Counted from the first letter of the stretch, positions 48,775 through 59,690 are shown. The stretch is DNA of 64,000 nt from Achromobacter pestifer (GCF_902859625.1 NZ_CADIJX010000005.1:1-64000); one strand, 5' to 3'. Translations and numbers: made by a program. The notes: generated from the sequence alone by a model not told the origin.

Positions 48775-50439
48775 TCAGACGTGACGGCGGGTCTGCACCA
48801 CGCGGAAGCGGTTCGACACGAAAGCCGTATCGGACAGCGCCGCATTGGCGGCCGGGTTGGCCCCGGTGCCATGGAAGTCGCTGAATGCCGCGGTCTGGTT
48901 GACGAACACTGCGCCCGTCAGGTTCAACGACAGCGACACGCCGGACACTTCCGCCGCATCCTGCACCTGATCGGCCACCTGCGCATCCGTCGTGTAGGCG
49001 GACAAGGACAAGGCGCCGTTCTGGATGACGCTGTCGCGCGCCAACTGGATGCTGTGCGCGGTGGAATCGGTGGCCACGACGAAAGCGATGGGGCCGAACC
49101 ATTCCTGACTGATCGCAGCATTGCCGGCTTCCGTGCGCAGCAGCAGCGGCGTGCGGACGCGGGCGTTCTCGAACTGCGGGTGCGTCAGCGTCTTGCTGTC
49201 GGCCACGACAGGCATGCCCAATGCGCGGGCCCGCTCGATGCGCTCGACGATGCCTTCATTCTGGATCGCGCCAGTCAGTTCGACGGCCTTCGCGGCATCC
49301 GCACCCAGCTTGTCCAGCGCCACGCCCAGGGCGGCGGCGACGTCATCGAAGCTGACGCGGCCTTCCGGCGTATTGATGCCGTCGCGCGGCACGTAGATGT
49401 TCTGCGGCGCCGTGCACATCTGGCCCGAATACAGGGCCAGCGAGAACGCCAGATTGCGAGCCACGCCCTTCAGGTCGGCGGCCGAATCAATGATGACCTG
49501 ATTGACGCCTGCCTTCTCGGTATAGACCAAGGCTTGGCGAGCGTTGTTTTCCAGCCAGTCGCCATTCGCGGTGCTGCCCGTGAAGTCGACGATCTTGACC
49601 GCCGGATCCAGCGCCAGCTTCTGTGCGGTATCGTCGCCGGCTTCATGCGCGGCCAGCAACACGACGTCGGGATCGAAGCCCGCTTCTTGCAGCACTTCAC
49701 GCGCCACCTTGACCGTGATGGCCAGCGGCAGGATCGCGCCCGGATGCGGCTTGACGATGACGGTGTTGCCGGTCGCCAGGCTGGCGAACATGCCGGGATA
49801 GCCGTTCCAGGTCGGGAAGGTCGAGCAACCGATCACCAGCGCGACGCCACGCGGCACCACGGTGAATTGCTTTTCCATGCGGATCGGATCGTTCTTGCCT
49901 TGCGGCTTTTCCCAGATGGACACGCCCGGAACGCGCGACATTTCCTGCCAGGCGTAGGTCACGGCTTCAAAGCCACGGTCCTGCGCGTGCGGGCCGCCGG
50001 CCTGAAAGGCCATCATGAAGCCCTGGCCAGTGGTGTGCTGGACCGCATAGGCGATCTCGAAGCTGAGCTTGTTAAGACGAGCCAGGATCTCCAGCGACAC
50101 GCCAACCCACGCTTGCGGGCCTGCGCGGCGCCAGTCTTCCAGCGCACGCTTGGACGCGGCGATCAGGCGGTCGACAGGCACGTGCGGATACGTGATGCCC
50201 AGGTCGAAACCGTAAGGGGACTTTTCGCCGCCCACGGTGCCATCGGCATCGTGCAGGTTCAGCGGGAATGGTTTGCCCTGCAAGGCTTCAAAGGCCGCGC
50301 GGCCGTCGTCGTTGGCGGTTTCGCCGTAATTGCGGGGGCTGGGCGATTCAGCGAACGGGCTCCAGTAGCCGCGCAGTGCGGCGGCGGCCATCGCTTGTTC
50401 CAGCAGGGGTTGGTGGCGTTCAAAGAATTTCTGGGACAC
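48775..50439 (-). CDS. paaN: Phenylacetic acid degradation aldehyde dehydrogenase PaaN
   Basis: 554 residues. An aldehyde dehydrogenase with the catalytic Cys in SGQMCTAPQN and the Glu in YTEKAGVNQV. E. coli PaaZ fuses such a domain to a MaoC-type hydratase that opens the oxepin ring; that domain is missing here, so the ring-opening hydrolase must be encoded elsewhere. Start is GTG 50439 with GGAGAG before it. Confidence 0.92.
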   Translation of the reverse strand: MSQKFFERHQPLLEQAMAAAALRGYWSPFAESPSPRNYGETANDDGRAAFEALQGKPFPLNLHDADGTVGGEKSPYGFDLGITYPHVPVDRLIAASKRALEDWRRAGPQAWVGVSLEILARLNKLSFEIAYAVQHTTGQGFMMAFQAGGPHAQDRGFEAVTYAWQEMSRVPGVSIWEKPQGKNDPIRMEKQFTVVPRGVALVIGCSTFPTWNGYPGMFASLATGNTVIVKPHPGAILPLAITVKVAREVLQEAGFDPDVVLLAAHEAGDDTAQKLALDPAVKIVDFTGSTANGDWLENNARQALVYTEKAGVNQVIIDSAADLKGVARNLAFSLALYSGQMCTAPQNIYVPRDGINTPEGRVSFDDVAAALGVALDKLGADAAKAVELTGAIQNEGIVERIERARALGMPVVADSKTLTHPQFENARVRTPLLLRTEAGNAAISQEWFGPIAFVVATDSTAHSIQLARDSVIQNGALSLSAYTTDAQVADQVQDAAEVSGVSLSLNLTGAVFVNQTAAFSDFHGTGANPAANAALSDTAFVSNRFRVVQTRRHV

Positions 50440-50485
50440 TGCGTCTCTCCAATTAGATAGGTATGTCTGACTGGCGTGGGCCGGG

Positions 50486-51574
50486 TCAGGTTTCCTGGTC
50501 GAAGTCGATGACCAGGCGGTCGCTGACCGGAAAGCTCTGGCAGCTCAGGATGAAACCGCGCGCCACTTCGTAGTCTTCCAAGGCAAAGTTGGCATCCATG
50601 TCCACCTCGCCCTCGACCACTTTGCAACGGCAGGTGGAACACACCCCGCCCTTGCACGAATACGGCAACTCGATCCCTTGCGCCAGCGCCGAGTCCAGCA
50701 CGCTGTCTTTATTCTTTTCAATGACGAACTTGCGGCTATGGCCGTCCTGCACCACCGTGACTTCGCACTGCCCCTTGCCGGGCGCCTGGCGAGCCTCGTG
50801 GCCGGTGCGCAGCGCACGCGGCCCCTTGGGCGCACCGAACAGCTCAAACTTGATGTTCGCCTTCGGGATACCCCGGGCCTGGAGACGCTCGACCACGCTT
50901 TCGGTCATGGTCTGCGGACCACAGACAAAAGCGTAATCGATATCCTCTGGGCTCATCCAGGCCGACATCAGCTGGTCAACCTTGTCACCATCCAGGCGGC
51001 CGTTGAACAGTTCGATGTCCTGTGACTCGCGGCTCATCACATAGACCAGCGAAAAGCGATCCATGTACAGGTTCTTCAGGTCTTCGATCTCTTCGCGAAA
51101 GAGCACCGCCGACGACGCACGGTTACCGAAGAACAGCGTGAACTTGCTGCCGGGCTCCGTGGACAGCGCGGTCTTGACCAGGGAGAACACCGGCGTGATG
51201 CCGCTGCCCACCGCAAACGCCACATAGTGGCGCTGGTTCTCGGGCGAAAAATCGACCGTGAAATTGCCCGCCGGCGCCATGACTTCCAGCGTCTGGCCGG
51301 GTTGCAGTTCCTGGTTCGCCCAGCTGGAGAACGTGCCTTCGTCGACCTTTTTGATCGCCACGCGCAGCAATTTGTCGTGCGGCGCCGAACAGATCGAATA
51401 CGAGCGGCGCAGCTCCTCGCCGTTCAACTGCGTGCGCAGGGTCAGGTACTGCCCGGGCAGGAAAGCGAATTCCTCGGTCAGCGTGTCGGGCAGATCGAAA
51501 GTCACGACGACGGCATCGCGCGTATTGCGCGCCACCGAGGCCACCTTCAACGAATGAAATTGGTTCTGGCTCAT
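50486..51574 (-). CDS. paaE: Phenylacetyl-CoA epoxidase reductase subunit
   Basis: 362 residues. A ferredoxin-NADP reductase-type FAD/NADP domain (RRSYSICSAPHD, then AVGSGITPVFSLVKT) is followed by a C-terminal plant-type [2Fe-2S] domain (SCKGGVCSTCRCK with a later Cys). It feeds electrons to the PaaAC diiron oxygenase. ATG 51574 starts the conserved domain. Confidence 0.95.
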   Translation of the reverse strand: MSQNQFHSLKVASVARNTRDAVVVTFDLPDTLTEEFAFLPGQYLTLRTQLNGEELRRSYSICSAPHDKLLRVAIKKVDEGTFSSWANQELQPGQTLEVMAPAGNFTVDFSPENQRHYVAFAVGSGITPVFSLVKTALSTEPGSKFTLFFGNRASSAVLFREEIEDLKNLYMDRFSLVYVMSRESQDIELFNGRLDGDKVDQLMSAWMSPEDIDYAFVCGPQTMTESVVERLQARGIPKANIKFELFGAPKGPRALRTGHEARQAPGKGQCEVTVVQDGHSRKFVIEKNKDSVLDSALAQGIELPYSCKGGVCSTCRCKVVEGEVDMDANFALEDYEVARGFILSCQSFPVSDRLVIDFDQET

Positions 51575-51587
51575 CTCGAAACCGCTC

Positions 51588-52097
51588 TCAGTGAGTCTTG
51601 AAATAATCGAAGGGTTCGCGACAGGCAACGCAGCGATACAGCGCTTTGCATGACGTGGACCCGAAGTTGCTGACCATCCGCGTATCGCGTGACCCGCAGC
51701 GCGGGCAAGCAATGGCGGGCGCAGCGACGCGGCGGCTGATGCCCGAGATGTCGATGGCGCGTTCAGCGGGCGCGGCAATGCCGTAGCCCTTGAGCGCTTC
51801 GCGCCCTTTTTCGCTCATCCAATCCGTTGTCCAGGCGGGCGCCAGGCGGGTTTCGACACGAACGGCGTCGATGCCATGGCGGGCCAGCGTCTGCTGAATG
51901 TCTTGCGTGATCTCGCGCATGGCCGGGCAGCCCGAGTAGGTCGGCGTGATGACGACCACACAGGCGTCGCCGTCCCAGGACACGTCCCGCACGACGCCCA
52001 GGTCCACCACGGACAGCACGGGGATCTCCGGATCGGGAACCTCTTGCAGCCAGGCGTAGACCTGGTCGGCGGAAATGGGCGCAAGCGCGTTCACCAC
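51588..52097 (-). CDS. paaD: Phenylacetyl-CoA epoxidase assembly protein PaaD
   Basis: 169 residues. MIP18/DUF59 domain (EVPDPEIPVLSVVDLGVVRD, TYSGCPAM) with a C-terminal zinc ribbon (CPRCG and CVAC). It is thought to help assemble the diiron or iron-sulphur cofactor. Start is GTG (52097 or 52094), overlapping the paaC stop. Confidence 0.95.
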   Translation of the reverse strand: MVNALAPISADQVYAWLQEVPDPEIPVLSVVDLGVVRDVSWDGDACVVVITPTYSGCPAMREITQDIQQTLARHGIDAVRVETRLAPAWTTDWMSEKGREALKGYGIAAPAERAIDISGISRRVAAPAIACPRCGSRDTRMVSNFGSTSCKALYRCVACREPFDYFKTH

Positions 52098-52855
52098 GTG
52101 GCTCCCGGATAGGCGCGCGGCAGATACTGCATTTCCGCCAGCACATAGCCCAGTGCCTCGGTGTGTCGGCCTTGGCGGCCGCCGCGGTAAGCCAGATGGT
52201 TGGCGGCCGCTTCGTCCGGCACGGTCAGCATGGCTTCTTCCAGTACCTCGCGCACGTGGGCCAGCCAGGGCTCACGCAGGGAGGCCAGTTCGCAACCGAT
52301 GCCGCGCGCGGCCACGTCCTGGTCCACGGCGTCGTCGGCGAACAGTTCGCCGGTGAAGCGCCAGGAGTCGTCAATGGCGGCTTGCATCTTGGCGTGGCTT
52401 TCGGCGGTGCCGTCGCCCAGGCGGACCACCATGTCCGACGAGCGGCGCACGTGATAAGTCACTTCCTTGATCGACTTGGCCGCGATGGCGGCAACGCGCT
52501 CGTCCGCGGATTGCTCCAGGCGTTGCAGCAGGAAGTAGTGCCATACGTCGAACAGGAACTGACGCGCCATGGTGTCGGCGTAGTTGCCGTTATCGCGTTC
52601 CGCCAGCAACACGTTGTGGAATTGGTGCGCGTCGCGGTGATAGGCCAGCGCGTCCTCGTCTCGGCCAGCGCCTTCGACTTCACCCGCCAACGTCAGCCAC
52701 ATCCGGGCCTGGCCCAGCAGGTCCAACGCGGTATTGGTCAACGCCAGGTCTTCTTCCAGGATAGGGCCGTGGCCCGTCCAGGCGCCCAGGCGCTGCGACA
52801 GGATCAGCGACGAATCGCCCAGCCGCAGCAGATATTCAAACAGTGTCTTGTCCAT
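52091..52855 (-). CDS. paaC: Phenylacetyl-CoA epoxidase structural subunit PaaC
   Basis: 254 residues of the ferritin-like fold, related to PaaA but without a functional diiron site. It pairs with PaaA in the oxygenase core. It overlaps paaD. Confidence 0.95.
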   Translation of the reverse strand: MDKTLFEYLLRLGDSSLILSQRLGAWTGHGPILEEDLALTNTALDLLGQARMWLTLAGEVEGAGRDEDALAYHRDAHQFHNVLLAERDNGNYADTMARQFLFDVWHYFLLQRLEQSADERVAAIAAKSIKEVTYHVRRSSDMVVRLGDGTAESHAKMQAAIDDSWRFTGELFADDAVDQDVAARGIGCELASLREPWLAHVREVLEEAMLTVPDEAAANHLAYRGGRQGRHTEALGYVLAEMQYLPRAYPGATW

Positions 52856-52870
52856 GTCTCCCCCGCCGCC

Positions 52871-53155
52871 TTACATGTGCTTGATTTCTTCGGGCATCGG
52901 GAAAAACGTGGGATGCCGGTAAACCTTGCTGTTGGCCGGTTCGAACAGGGGTTCCTTGTCGCCGGGGCTGCTGGCCGAAATGTCGGAGGCGCGCACGACC
53001 CAGATGCTCAGGCCTTCGTTGCGGCGGGTATAGACGTCGCGGGCGTGGTTGATCGCCATTTCGGCGTCCGAGGCGTGCAGGCTGCCGACGTGCTTATGCG
53101 CCAGGCCGTGCTGGCTGCGGATGAAGACTTCCCACAAAGGCCAGTCTTTGCTCAT
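52871..53155 (-). CDS. paaB: Phenylacetyl-CoA epoxidase subunit PaaB
   Basis: 94 residues, typical length. WPLWEVFIRSQHGLAHKHVG is the family N-terminus. It bridges the PaaAC heterodimers. It stands between paaA and paaC. Confidence 0.95.
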   Translation of the reverse strand: MSKDWPLWEVFIRSQHGLAHKHVGSLHASDAEMAINHARDVYTRRNEGLSIWVVRASDISASSPGDKEPLFEPANSKVYRHPTFFPMPEEIKHM

Positions 53156-53238
53156 GATGGATATCCTTGGAATGCCGGGCGCGCACCGCGCGCACCGGTC
53201 TGCAATGATGATGGGATGAAGAATGCGCCGGGCGCGGA

Positions 53239-54228
<990 letters not shown>

Positions 54229-54298
54229 GTCTGTCTCCTAGAGACGGTTTGCGAAAACGCAAAGCAAACGTTCCGCAGTGCCGTCATGTCATAGGCGG

Positions 54299-54327
54299 AT
54301 TATTTAATACAAAAAAACCATTGTCAA
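54299..54327 (-). promoter_or_regulatory. Promoter of the paa operon
   Basis: On the minus strand, TTGACA (54327-54322) and AATAAT (54304-54299) are 17 bases apart, a full -35 match and 5/6 -10. The start site would be near 54292, giving a 5' leader of about 64 bases to paaA. Confidence 0.75.
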
Positions 54328-54336
54328 ACTCAAATC

Positions 54337-54364
54337 TGTATCACATTGGATTTATGTATCATAT
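54337..54364. promoter_or_regulatory. Tandem PaaX-like binding sites
   Basis: Direct repeats TGTATCACAT (54337-54346) and TGTATCATAT (54355-54364) lie 18 bases apart between paaA and paaX. Their complement reads TGTGATACA and TATGATACA, close to the TRTGATTC core of the known PaaX site. Confidence 0.55.
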
Positions 54365-54400
54365 TACGGATCCTGATATCGGCCGCTTGCGGCCCACCCT

Positions 54401-55396
54401 ATGGCAAACCCTCAGTCGCCCCTGGACCGCTTCCTGTCCCGCTTGTTGAAAAGCGATCCGCCCCGCGCAAAATCCCTTTGCGTCAGCTTGCTGGGGGACG
54501 CCCTCGCCCCCCATGGCGGCGCCATCTGGCTGGGCGACCTGATCGCCCTGCTGGCGCCGCTGGGTATCAATGAACGGCTGCTGCGCACCAGCGTGTTCCG
54601 GCTGGTTGCCCAGAACTGGCTGCAATCAGAACGCCATGGCCGGCGCAGCCTCTACCTGATTTCCGAACAAGGCCTGCGCCACACCGCGCACGCCTCGCAA
54701 CGCATCTATGAAGGCGCGGCGCGGGACTGGAACGGGGAATGGACGCTGGTGGCGCTGCCGCGCACGGGCAATGGCTTGGCCGAACGCGCGGAACTGCGCC
54801 GAGAATTGGTCTGGGAAGGCTTCGGCATGATCGCGCCGGGGCTGTTCGCCCACCCGCATACCGAGGCGCGGGCGGCGCATGACATTCTGGAAAAACTGGG
54901 TATTCCGGATCGGGCGCTGGTGCTATCGGCCCGCGACCTGGCCGGCGCGGGCGGCCTGCCGATCGCCAGCCTGGCGTCTCAATGCTGGAACCTTGACGAC
55001 GTGGCCGAACAGTATCGCCAGTTTTCACGGAATTTCGGCCCGGTGGAAAAACTGCTGGAGGAGCCGCCCTCGCCGTCCGAGGCATTCGTGGTGCGCGTCA
55101 TGCTGCTGCACAATTGGCGTCGGATCGTCCTGCATGATCCACACCTGCCCAGCCAGATGCTGCCCGACAACTGGCCGGGCCATGCGGCGCGCGAACTGTG
55201 CGGACGGATCTACTGGAAGGTGTTCGACGCTTCGGAAGCGCATCTGGATGCCCTGGCCGGCCAAGACAACGAACGCTATGTGCCCGTGGCGGGAGAGATT
55301 GCATCACGCTTCGGCGGACGGCCAGCGGGAACAGCCAGCGAAAGCGCCTTGCCTCAGTCGGCCGGCGGCATGGTCACGCCCAGCGTATCGACATAG
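54401..55396 (+). CDS. paaX: Phenylacetic acid degradation repressor PaaX
   Basis: 331 residues. Two winged-helix segments in the first 100 or so ([20 protein letters not shown]) and a PaaX central/C-terminal domain. It represses paa genes until phenylacetyl-CoA binds. Divergent from paaA. The 3' end overlaps the convergent nnrE gene by 43 bases. No strong Shine-Dalgarno. Confidence 0.93.
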   Translation: MANPQSPLDRFLSRLLKSDPPRAKSLCVSLLGDALAPHGGAIWLGDLIALLAPLGINERLLRTSVFRLVAQNWLQSERHGRRSLYLISEQGLRHTAHASQRIYEGAARDWNGEWTLVALPRTGNGLAERAELRRELVWEGFGMIAPGLFAHPHTEARAAHDILEKLGIPDRALVLSARDLAGAGGLPIASLASQCWNLDDVAEQYRQFSRNFGPVEKLLEEPPSPSEAFVVRVMLLHNWRRIVLHDPHLPSQMLPDNWPGHAARELCGRIYWKVFDASEAHLDALAGQDNERYVPVAGEIASRFGGRPAGTASESALPQSAGGMVTPSVST

Positions 55397-55977
55397 CGCT
55401 CGCCAGCGGCGTCCTGGCCAGGGCCAGGGCGTGTCAGCCCTGCCGTGGTGGCAATGAAGGACAGTGTCCAGTGCGCCTGGATCGGCCGCCCCAACGCCGC
55501 GCCGGTATCGGCATCGATGCCGCTTGGCACATCCAGCGCCAACACCGGCACATTCCAGCCATTGACGGTATCAACCAGCGCTTGCCAAGCCGTGTCCAGG
55601 GTCCGGTTCAGGCCGATACCGAACAAGCCATCAATGACGATATCGGGGACGGCCGCGGAGGCCAGCGTCTCTTGCGTCTGTCCGCCCGCCGCACGCCAGC
55701 ATGCCCAGGCGCGGGCCGCATCGGGCGGCAGCTTGGCCGGGCCGGAGGGCAGCACCGCCTGCACGGCAAACCCCAGCGCCAGCAGGCGTGATGCGGCTTC
55801 CAGCGCATCGCCCCCGTTATTACCCGGGCCGGCCAGCGCAAGAATGGAACGATCAGGGGGAAAGCGAGCCGCGATGAACTCGGCTGCGGCTCGACCGGCC
55901 AGCGGCATCAGCGCCCGGCCGGCAGCCAGGGCTAGCTGTTCGGCACGGCGGATCTGAGCGACTGAATAGGACGGCAT
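55354..55977 (-). CDS. nnrE: NAD(P)H-hydrate epimerase, standalone
   Basis: 207 residues of the YjeF N-terminal domain. Substrate-site segments include [16 protein letters not shown] and [13 protein letters not shown]. It interconverts the R and S forms of damaged NAD(P)H hydrate so that a dehydratase can repair them. In E. coli the dehydratase is fused at the C-terminus; here the frame ends before it. Its 3' end overlaps paaX. Confidence 0.87.
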   Translation of the reverse strand: MPSYSVAQIRRAEQLALAAGRALMPLAGRAAAEFIAARFPPDRSILALAGPGNNGGDALEAASRLLALGFAVQAVLPSGPAKLPPDAARAWACWRAAGGQTQETLASAAVPDIVIDGLFGIGLNRTLDTAWQALVDTVNGWNVPVLALDVPSGIDADTGAALGRPIQAHWTLSFIATTAGLTRPGPGQDAAGERYVDTLGVTMPPAD

Positions 55978-56052
55978 GACGAAAGCGCGGCAAGTGGGTG
56001 CGCCCCGGAAATAGGTCCAATCCAGTGTACGCCGCGCACGCCTTTGTGCCGC

Positions 56053-56598
56053 TTACACCTTCAGGAAGTGTTCGCGGTAGTACTTGAGTTCGTCGATGGA
56101 TTCGTAGATGTCCGCCAGCGCTTCGTGGCGGCTTTTCTTCTCGAAACCCTTGTAGACGGCGGGCGCCCAGCGACGCGCCAATTCCTTCAGCGTGCTGACG
56201 TCCAGATTGCGGTAGTGAAAAAACTGTTCCAGGCGCGGCATGTAAGCAAACATGAAGCGACGGTCCTGGCTGATGGTATTGCCGCACAGCGGCGACTTAC
56301 CGGCCGGCACATGCTGCGCAAGAAACGCCAACAGCGTATCCTCTGCCTGCGCCTCGGACACCGTCGATGCCTTGACCTTGTCGATCAGGCCGCTCTTTCC
56401 GTGGGTGGACTTGTTCCAGTTGTCCATGGCGTCAAGCAGGCTGTCGGGCTGATGGATCACCAGCACCGGGCCTTCTGCCACCACCGTCAAATCCGGCTCC
56501 GTCACAACAACGGCCACCTCGATGATGCGTTCTTTCTCAGGTTCCAGGCCCGTCATTTCCATGTCGAGCCAAACCAGGCGATTTTCGTTCACAGCCAT
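56053..56598 (-). CDS. orn: Oligoribonuclease
   Basis: 181 residues, DEDDh exonuclease. The motifs are LDMEMTGL (D and E), TISQDRRFM (D) and SRHEALAD (H and D). It degrades dinucleotides, including pGpG from cyclic-di-GMP turnover, and is usually essential. It is divergent from the M48 peptidase gene. Confidence 0.96.
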   Translation of the reverse strand: MAVNENRLVWLDMEMTGLEPEKERIIEVAVVVTEPDLTVVAEGPVLVIHQPDSLLDAMDNWNKSTHGKSGLIDKVKASTVSEAQAEDTLLAFLAQHVPAGKSPLCGNTISQDRRFMFAYMPRLEQFFHYRNLDVSTLKELARRWAPAVYKGFEKKSRHEALADIYESIDELKYYREHFLKV

Positions 56599-56659
56599 AT
56601 AATTTGCCTATAAAACACGCGATTTTCGCACATCCCTACTTGAGCAAACCGCTGCGCCC

Positions 56660-57910
56660 ATGTTCACACTGTTGTTCGTTGCTTTCCTGCTGACCGATAT
56701 TGCCGTGCGCCTGTGGCTGGCGACACGCCAGATTCGCCATGTCGCGCGTAACCGCGACCAAGTGCCCGTGGAGTTCTCGCATCGTATCGGGCTGTCCAGC
56801 CACCAGCGAGCGGCGGACTATACGGTGGCGCGCGTCAAGCTCGGCATGTTGGAGCGCACCTATGACGCGATCCTGCTGGTATGCCTGACGCTGATGGGCG
56901 GACTACAGTTCATTGACCTGATGGTAGGCCAGCTTACCAGCAATGACTTCCTGCGCCAGATGCTGCTGCTGGTCGCGGTGGCGCTGTTGCTGGGCGTGCT
57001 GGGGTTGCCGTTCACGCTTTGGCGGCAGTTCAAGCTGGAGGCCCGTTTCGGGTTCAACCGCATGACACCCGAACTGTTCATCGCGGATGCGACCAAAGGC
57101 TTGCTGGTCGCCGCCGTCCTGGGCTTGCCGCTGGCCGCCGCCGTGCTGTGGCTGATGGGCAGCGCCGGCACCTACTGGTGGATTTGGGCGTGGGCACTCT
57201 GGACCGTGTTCAATCTGGCGCTGCTGATCATCTATCCCATGTTCATCGCTCCGCTGTTCAATAAGTTCACGCCGCTGTCCGACCCGGAACTGGCGGGGCG
57301 CATCCAACGCCTGGCGCAACGCTGCGGCTTTGCGCTCAACGGCCTGTTCGTGATGGATGGCTCGCGCCGTTCCGCCCACGGCAATGCGTATTTCACGGGA
57401 TTTGGCCGATCACGCCGCATCGTCTTCTTCGACACCTTGCTGGCCCGCCTGAACGGCGACGAAATCGAAGCCGTGCTGGCGCATGAACTTGGCCATTTCG
57501 CCAAACGCCATATCATCAAGCGCATCGTCTTCAGTTTCGGCATGGCCCTCGTGTTTTTCGCCATTCTCGGCTGGATCGCCCAACAACCCTGGTTCTATGT
57601 GGACCTGGGCGTCATGCCCCAATTGGGCGGCCGCAATGACGCGATGGCGTTGTTGTTGTTCTTCCTGGTCATCCCTGTTTTCACTTTCATGTTCACGCCG
57701 TTGGCCAGCTGGTACTCGCGTCGCGACGAATTCGAGGCGGATCGCTATGCGGCCGAACAGAGTTCGCCGGAACGCCTGGTTTCCGCACTGGTCAAACTCT
57801 ACGACGACAACGCCGCCACGCTGACTCCCGACCCTGTGCATTCCGCCTTCTACGACAGCCATCCCCCCGCCGCCGAGCGCATCCGCCACCTGATGGCGTC
57901 CGCCGCATGA
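56660..57910 (+). CDS. M48 family membrane metallopeptidase (Ste24-like)
   Basis: 416 residues with about seven membrane segments. The zinc site is AHELGHFAKRH, and the third ligand lies in RRDEFEADRYAAEQ. It resembles CAAX prenyl protease 1; bacteria lack CAAX proteins, so membrane-protein quality control is more likely. The rsgA start overlaps its stop by four bases. Confidence 0.92.
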   Translation: MFTLLFVAFLLTDIAVRLWLATRQIRHVARNRDQVPVEFSHRIGLSSHQRAADYTVARVKLGMLERTYDAILLVCLTLMGGLQFIDLMVGQLTSNDFLRQMLLLVAVALLLGVLGLPFTLWRQFKLEARFGFNRMTPELFIADATKGLLVAAVLGLPLAAAVLWLMGSAGTYWWIWAWALWTVFNLALLIIYPMFIAPLFNKFTPLSDPELAGRIQRLAQRCGFALNGLFVMDGSRRSAHGNAYFTGFGRSRRIVFFDTLLARLNGDEIEAVLAHELGHFAKRHIIKRIVFSFGMALVFFAILGWIAQQPWFYVDLGVMPQLGGRNDAMALLLFFLVIPVFTFMFTPLASWYSRRDEFEADRYAAEQSSPERLVSALVKLYDDNAATLTPDPVHSAFYDSHPPAAERIRHLMASAA

Positions 57911-58872
57911 GCGCCCCGCGTCACTCCAAGAACGCCGCGTTTGTCGCGCAAACCGAGAGTTCGAGCTCCGCAAACACCCCGCTCGAAGGCCGCATCATTG
58001 CCGCCCACGGCCGCCACTACACGGTGGAGCTGGCCGACGGCTCTGTCCGCAAGTGCTTCCCTCGCGGCAAGAAGGCAGGCGCCGCCGTGGGCGACCGCGT
58101 ACAAATCACGCCGCAAGGCAAGGACGAAGGCGCCATCGACGCCATCCTGCCGCGCAGCAACCTGCTGTACCGCTCGGACGAGATGCGATCCAAGCAGTTC
58201 GCCTCGAACGTGGACCAACTGCTGATCGTGGTGGCGGTGCAGCCCACGTTCTCGGACGACCTGACCGGACGCGCGCTGGCCGGCGCTTGGAGCGCGGGCA
58301 TCTCTCCGCTGATTGTTCTGAACAAGACGGACCTGGTGGACCAATTGCCGGCGGCGCGCGAACGACTCGCACCGATCGCCGCGCTAGGCGTGCCGGTCAT
58401 CGAGCTCAGCGCGCTGGAACCGGAAAGGGTCCACACGCAACTGGCGCCGCACCTCGCCGGCAAGACCAACCTGCTTCTCGGCCAAAGCGGCATGGGCAAG
58501 TCGACGCTGCTCAATGTGCTGGTACCCGGCGCCGCTGCCCCCACCCGCGAACACTCCACCGCGCTGGACATGGGCAAGCACACCACCACCAGTACGCGCC
58601 TCTATCACCTGCCCGCGCCGGGCGGCGACTTGATCGACTCCCCCGGGTTTCAGGCATTCGGCTTGCAACACCTGACGCGCGAGGACATCATTCGCGGCTT
58701 TCCGGAGTTCACGCAACCGATCGAGGAATGCCGCTTCTACAACTGCACGCACCGGCACGAGCCGGGCTGCGGCGTGGTGGCGGCCTTGCAGGCGGGCAAG
58801 ATCAATCCGCTGCGCTATGCGCTGTACGAACGCATTCTGCAAGAGAACCTGGCCGGGCAACAACGCTACTGA
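57907..58872 (+). CDS. rsgA: Small ribosomal subunit biogenesis GTPase RsgA
   Basis: 321 residues, circularly permuted GTPase: an OB-fold (about 25-100), then G4 (NKTDLVD), then G1 (GQSGMGKSTLLN) and G3 (DSPGF), with a C-terminal Cys/His zinc site (CRFYNCTHRHEPGC). It tests late 30S maturation and releases RbfA. Coupled with the upstream peptidase gene. Confidence 0.96.
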   Translation: MSAPRHSKNAAFVAQTESSSSANTPLEGRIIAAHGRHYTVELADGSVRKCFPRGKKAGAAVGDRVQITPQGKDEGAIDAILPRSNLLYRSDEMRSKQFASNVDQLLIVVAVQPTFSDDLTGRALAGAWSAGISPLIVLNKTDLVDQLPAARERLAPIAALGVPVIELSALEPERVHTQLAPHLAGKTNLLLGQSGMGKSTLLNVLVPGAAAPTREHSTALDMGKHTTTSTRLYHLPAPGGDLIDSPGFQAFGLQHLTREDIIRGFPEFTQPIEECRFYNCTHRHEPGCGVVAALQAGKINPLRYALYERILQENLAGQQRY

Positions 58873-58905
58873 ACCCCGCCGCGCGTGCTGCGCCTTGATA
58901 TACCC

Positions 58906-58944
58906 GCATTGAATACGGCCCCTTTCCGGGGCCGTATTCAATGC
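58906..58944. terminator. Long perfect hairpin between rsgA and the Nudix gene
   Basis: Arms of 17 bases (58906-58922 and 58928-58944) pair perfectly around a 5-base loop. It sits between convergent genes and lacks a T tract on either side, so it may terminate both transcripts by Rho-assisted or mechanical means. Confidence 0.6.
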
Positions 58945-58958
58945 AGAAGCGGGGTCGA

Positions 58959-59690
58959 TCAGGCTGGCTGGGCGCCGTTGCGCAGCAGGTGATAAAGATT
59001 GCGCAGCATGCCGGCAGTGGCGCCCCAGATGAAATGCTTGCCATAGGGCATGCCGTAGTAATTGCGCACGCGCCCATCGTCCAGCCTCGCCTCGTACAGG
59101 CGGTGGTTGGCGGGATCCATCAAAAAAGACAGCGGCACTTCAAACACTTCAGCCACTTCAAACGCATCGGGCGCCAAGTCGAACCCGGGCCGCACCAGCG
59201 ACACCACGGGAATGATCGAAAAGCCTGTCGCCGTCAGATAAGGCGGCATGCTGCCCAGCACCTCGACATAGTTGGCGGGCAGCCCCGTTTCTTCCTGGGC
59301 TTCGCGCAACGCCGCGGCCACGGGGGTTGAATCGCTGGTTTCGATGCGCCCGCCGGGAAAGCTGATCTGGCCGGCGTGGTCGTGCAGGTGCGCGGCACGC
59401 TGGGTCAGCATGATGTGCACGCCGTTGTCGCGCGTGACCAGCGGAATCAACACGGCGGCGGGCACGGGCGTGCCTTCGCGGCCTGGATAGCGCAGGTCGT
59501 TGTCACGGGAAAGCTCCAGCGTCCAGGTGGAAGGCTGGCTGAGCGTGCCCCGCAGGGAATCCGGGGTCAACAGGTTTGCGGGCACGGCCGGCAAGGACTG
59601 GTTGGCCACCACCCACGGTTGCGTCGCCGGATCAAAGCCGGGGCGCGCGAGCGGCCGTCTAGGCCGCGCGGAATACGAGGAATCAGACAT
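58959..59690 (-). CDS. Nudix hydrolase, CoA pyrophosphatase-like
   Basis: 243 residues. LTQRAAHLHDHAGQISFPGG is the CoA-pyrophosphatase signature, overlapping the Nudix box (REAQEETGL). It cleaves CoA or acyl-CoA to phosphopantetheine. ATG 59690 is preferred over a TTG at 59702. No strong Shine-Dalgarno. Confidence 0.88.
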   Translation of the reverse strand: MSDSSYSARPRRPLARPGFDPATQPWVVANQSLPAVPANLLTPDSLRGTLSQPSTWTLELSRDNDLRYPGREGTPVPAAVLIPLVTRDNGVHIMLTQRAAHLHDHAGQISFPGGRIETSDSTPVAAALREAQEETGLPANYVEVLGSMPPYLTATGFSIIPVVSLVRPGFDLAPDAFEVAEVFEVPLSFLMDPANHRLYEARLDDGRVRNYYGMPYGKHFIWGATAGMLRNLYHLLRNGAQPA

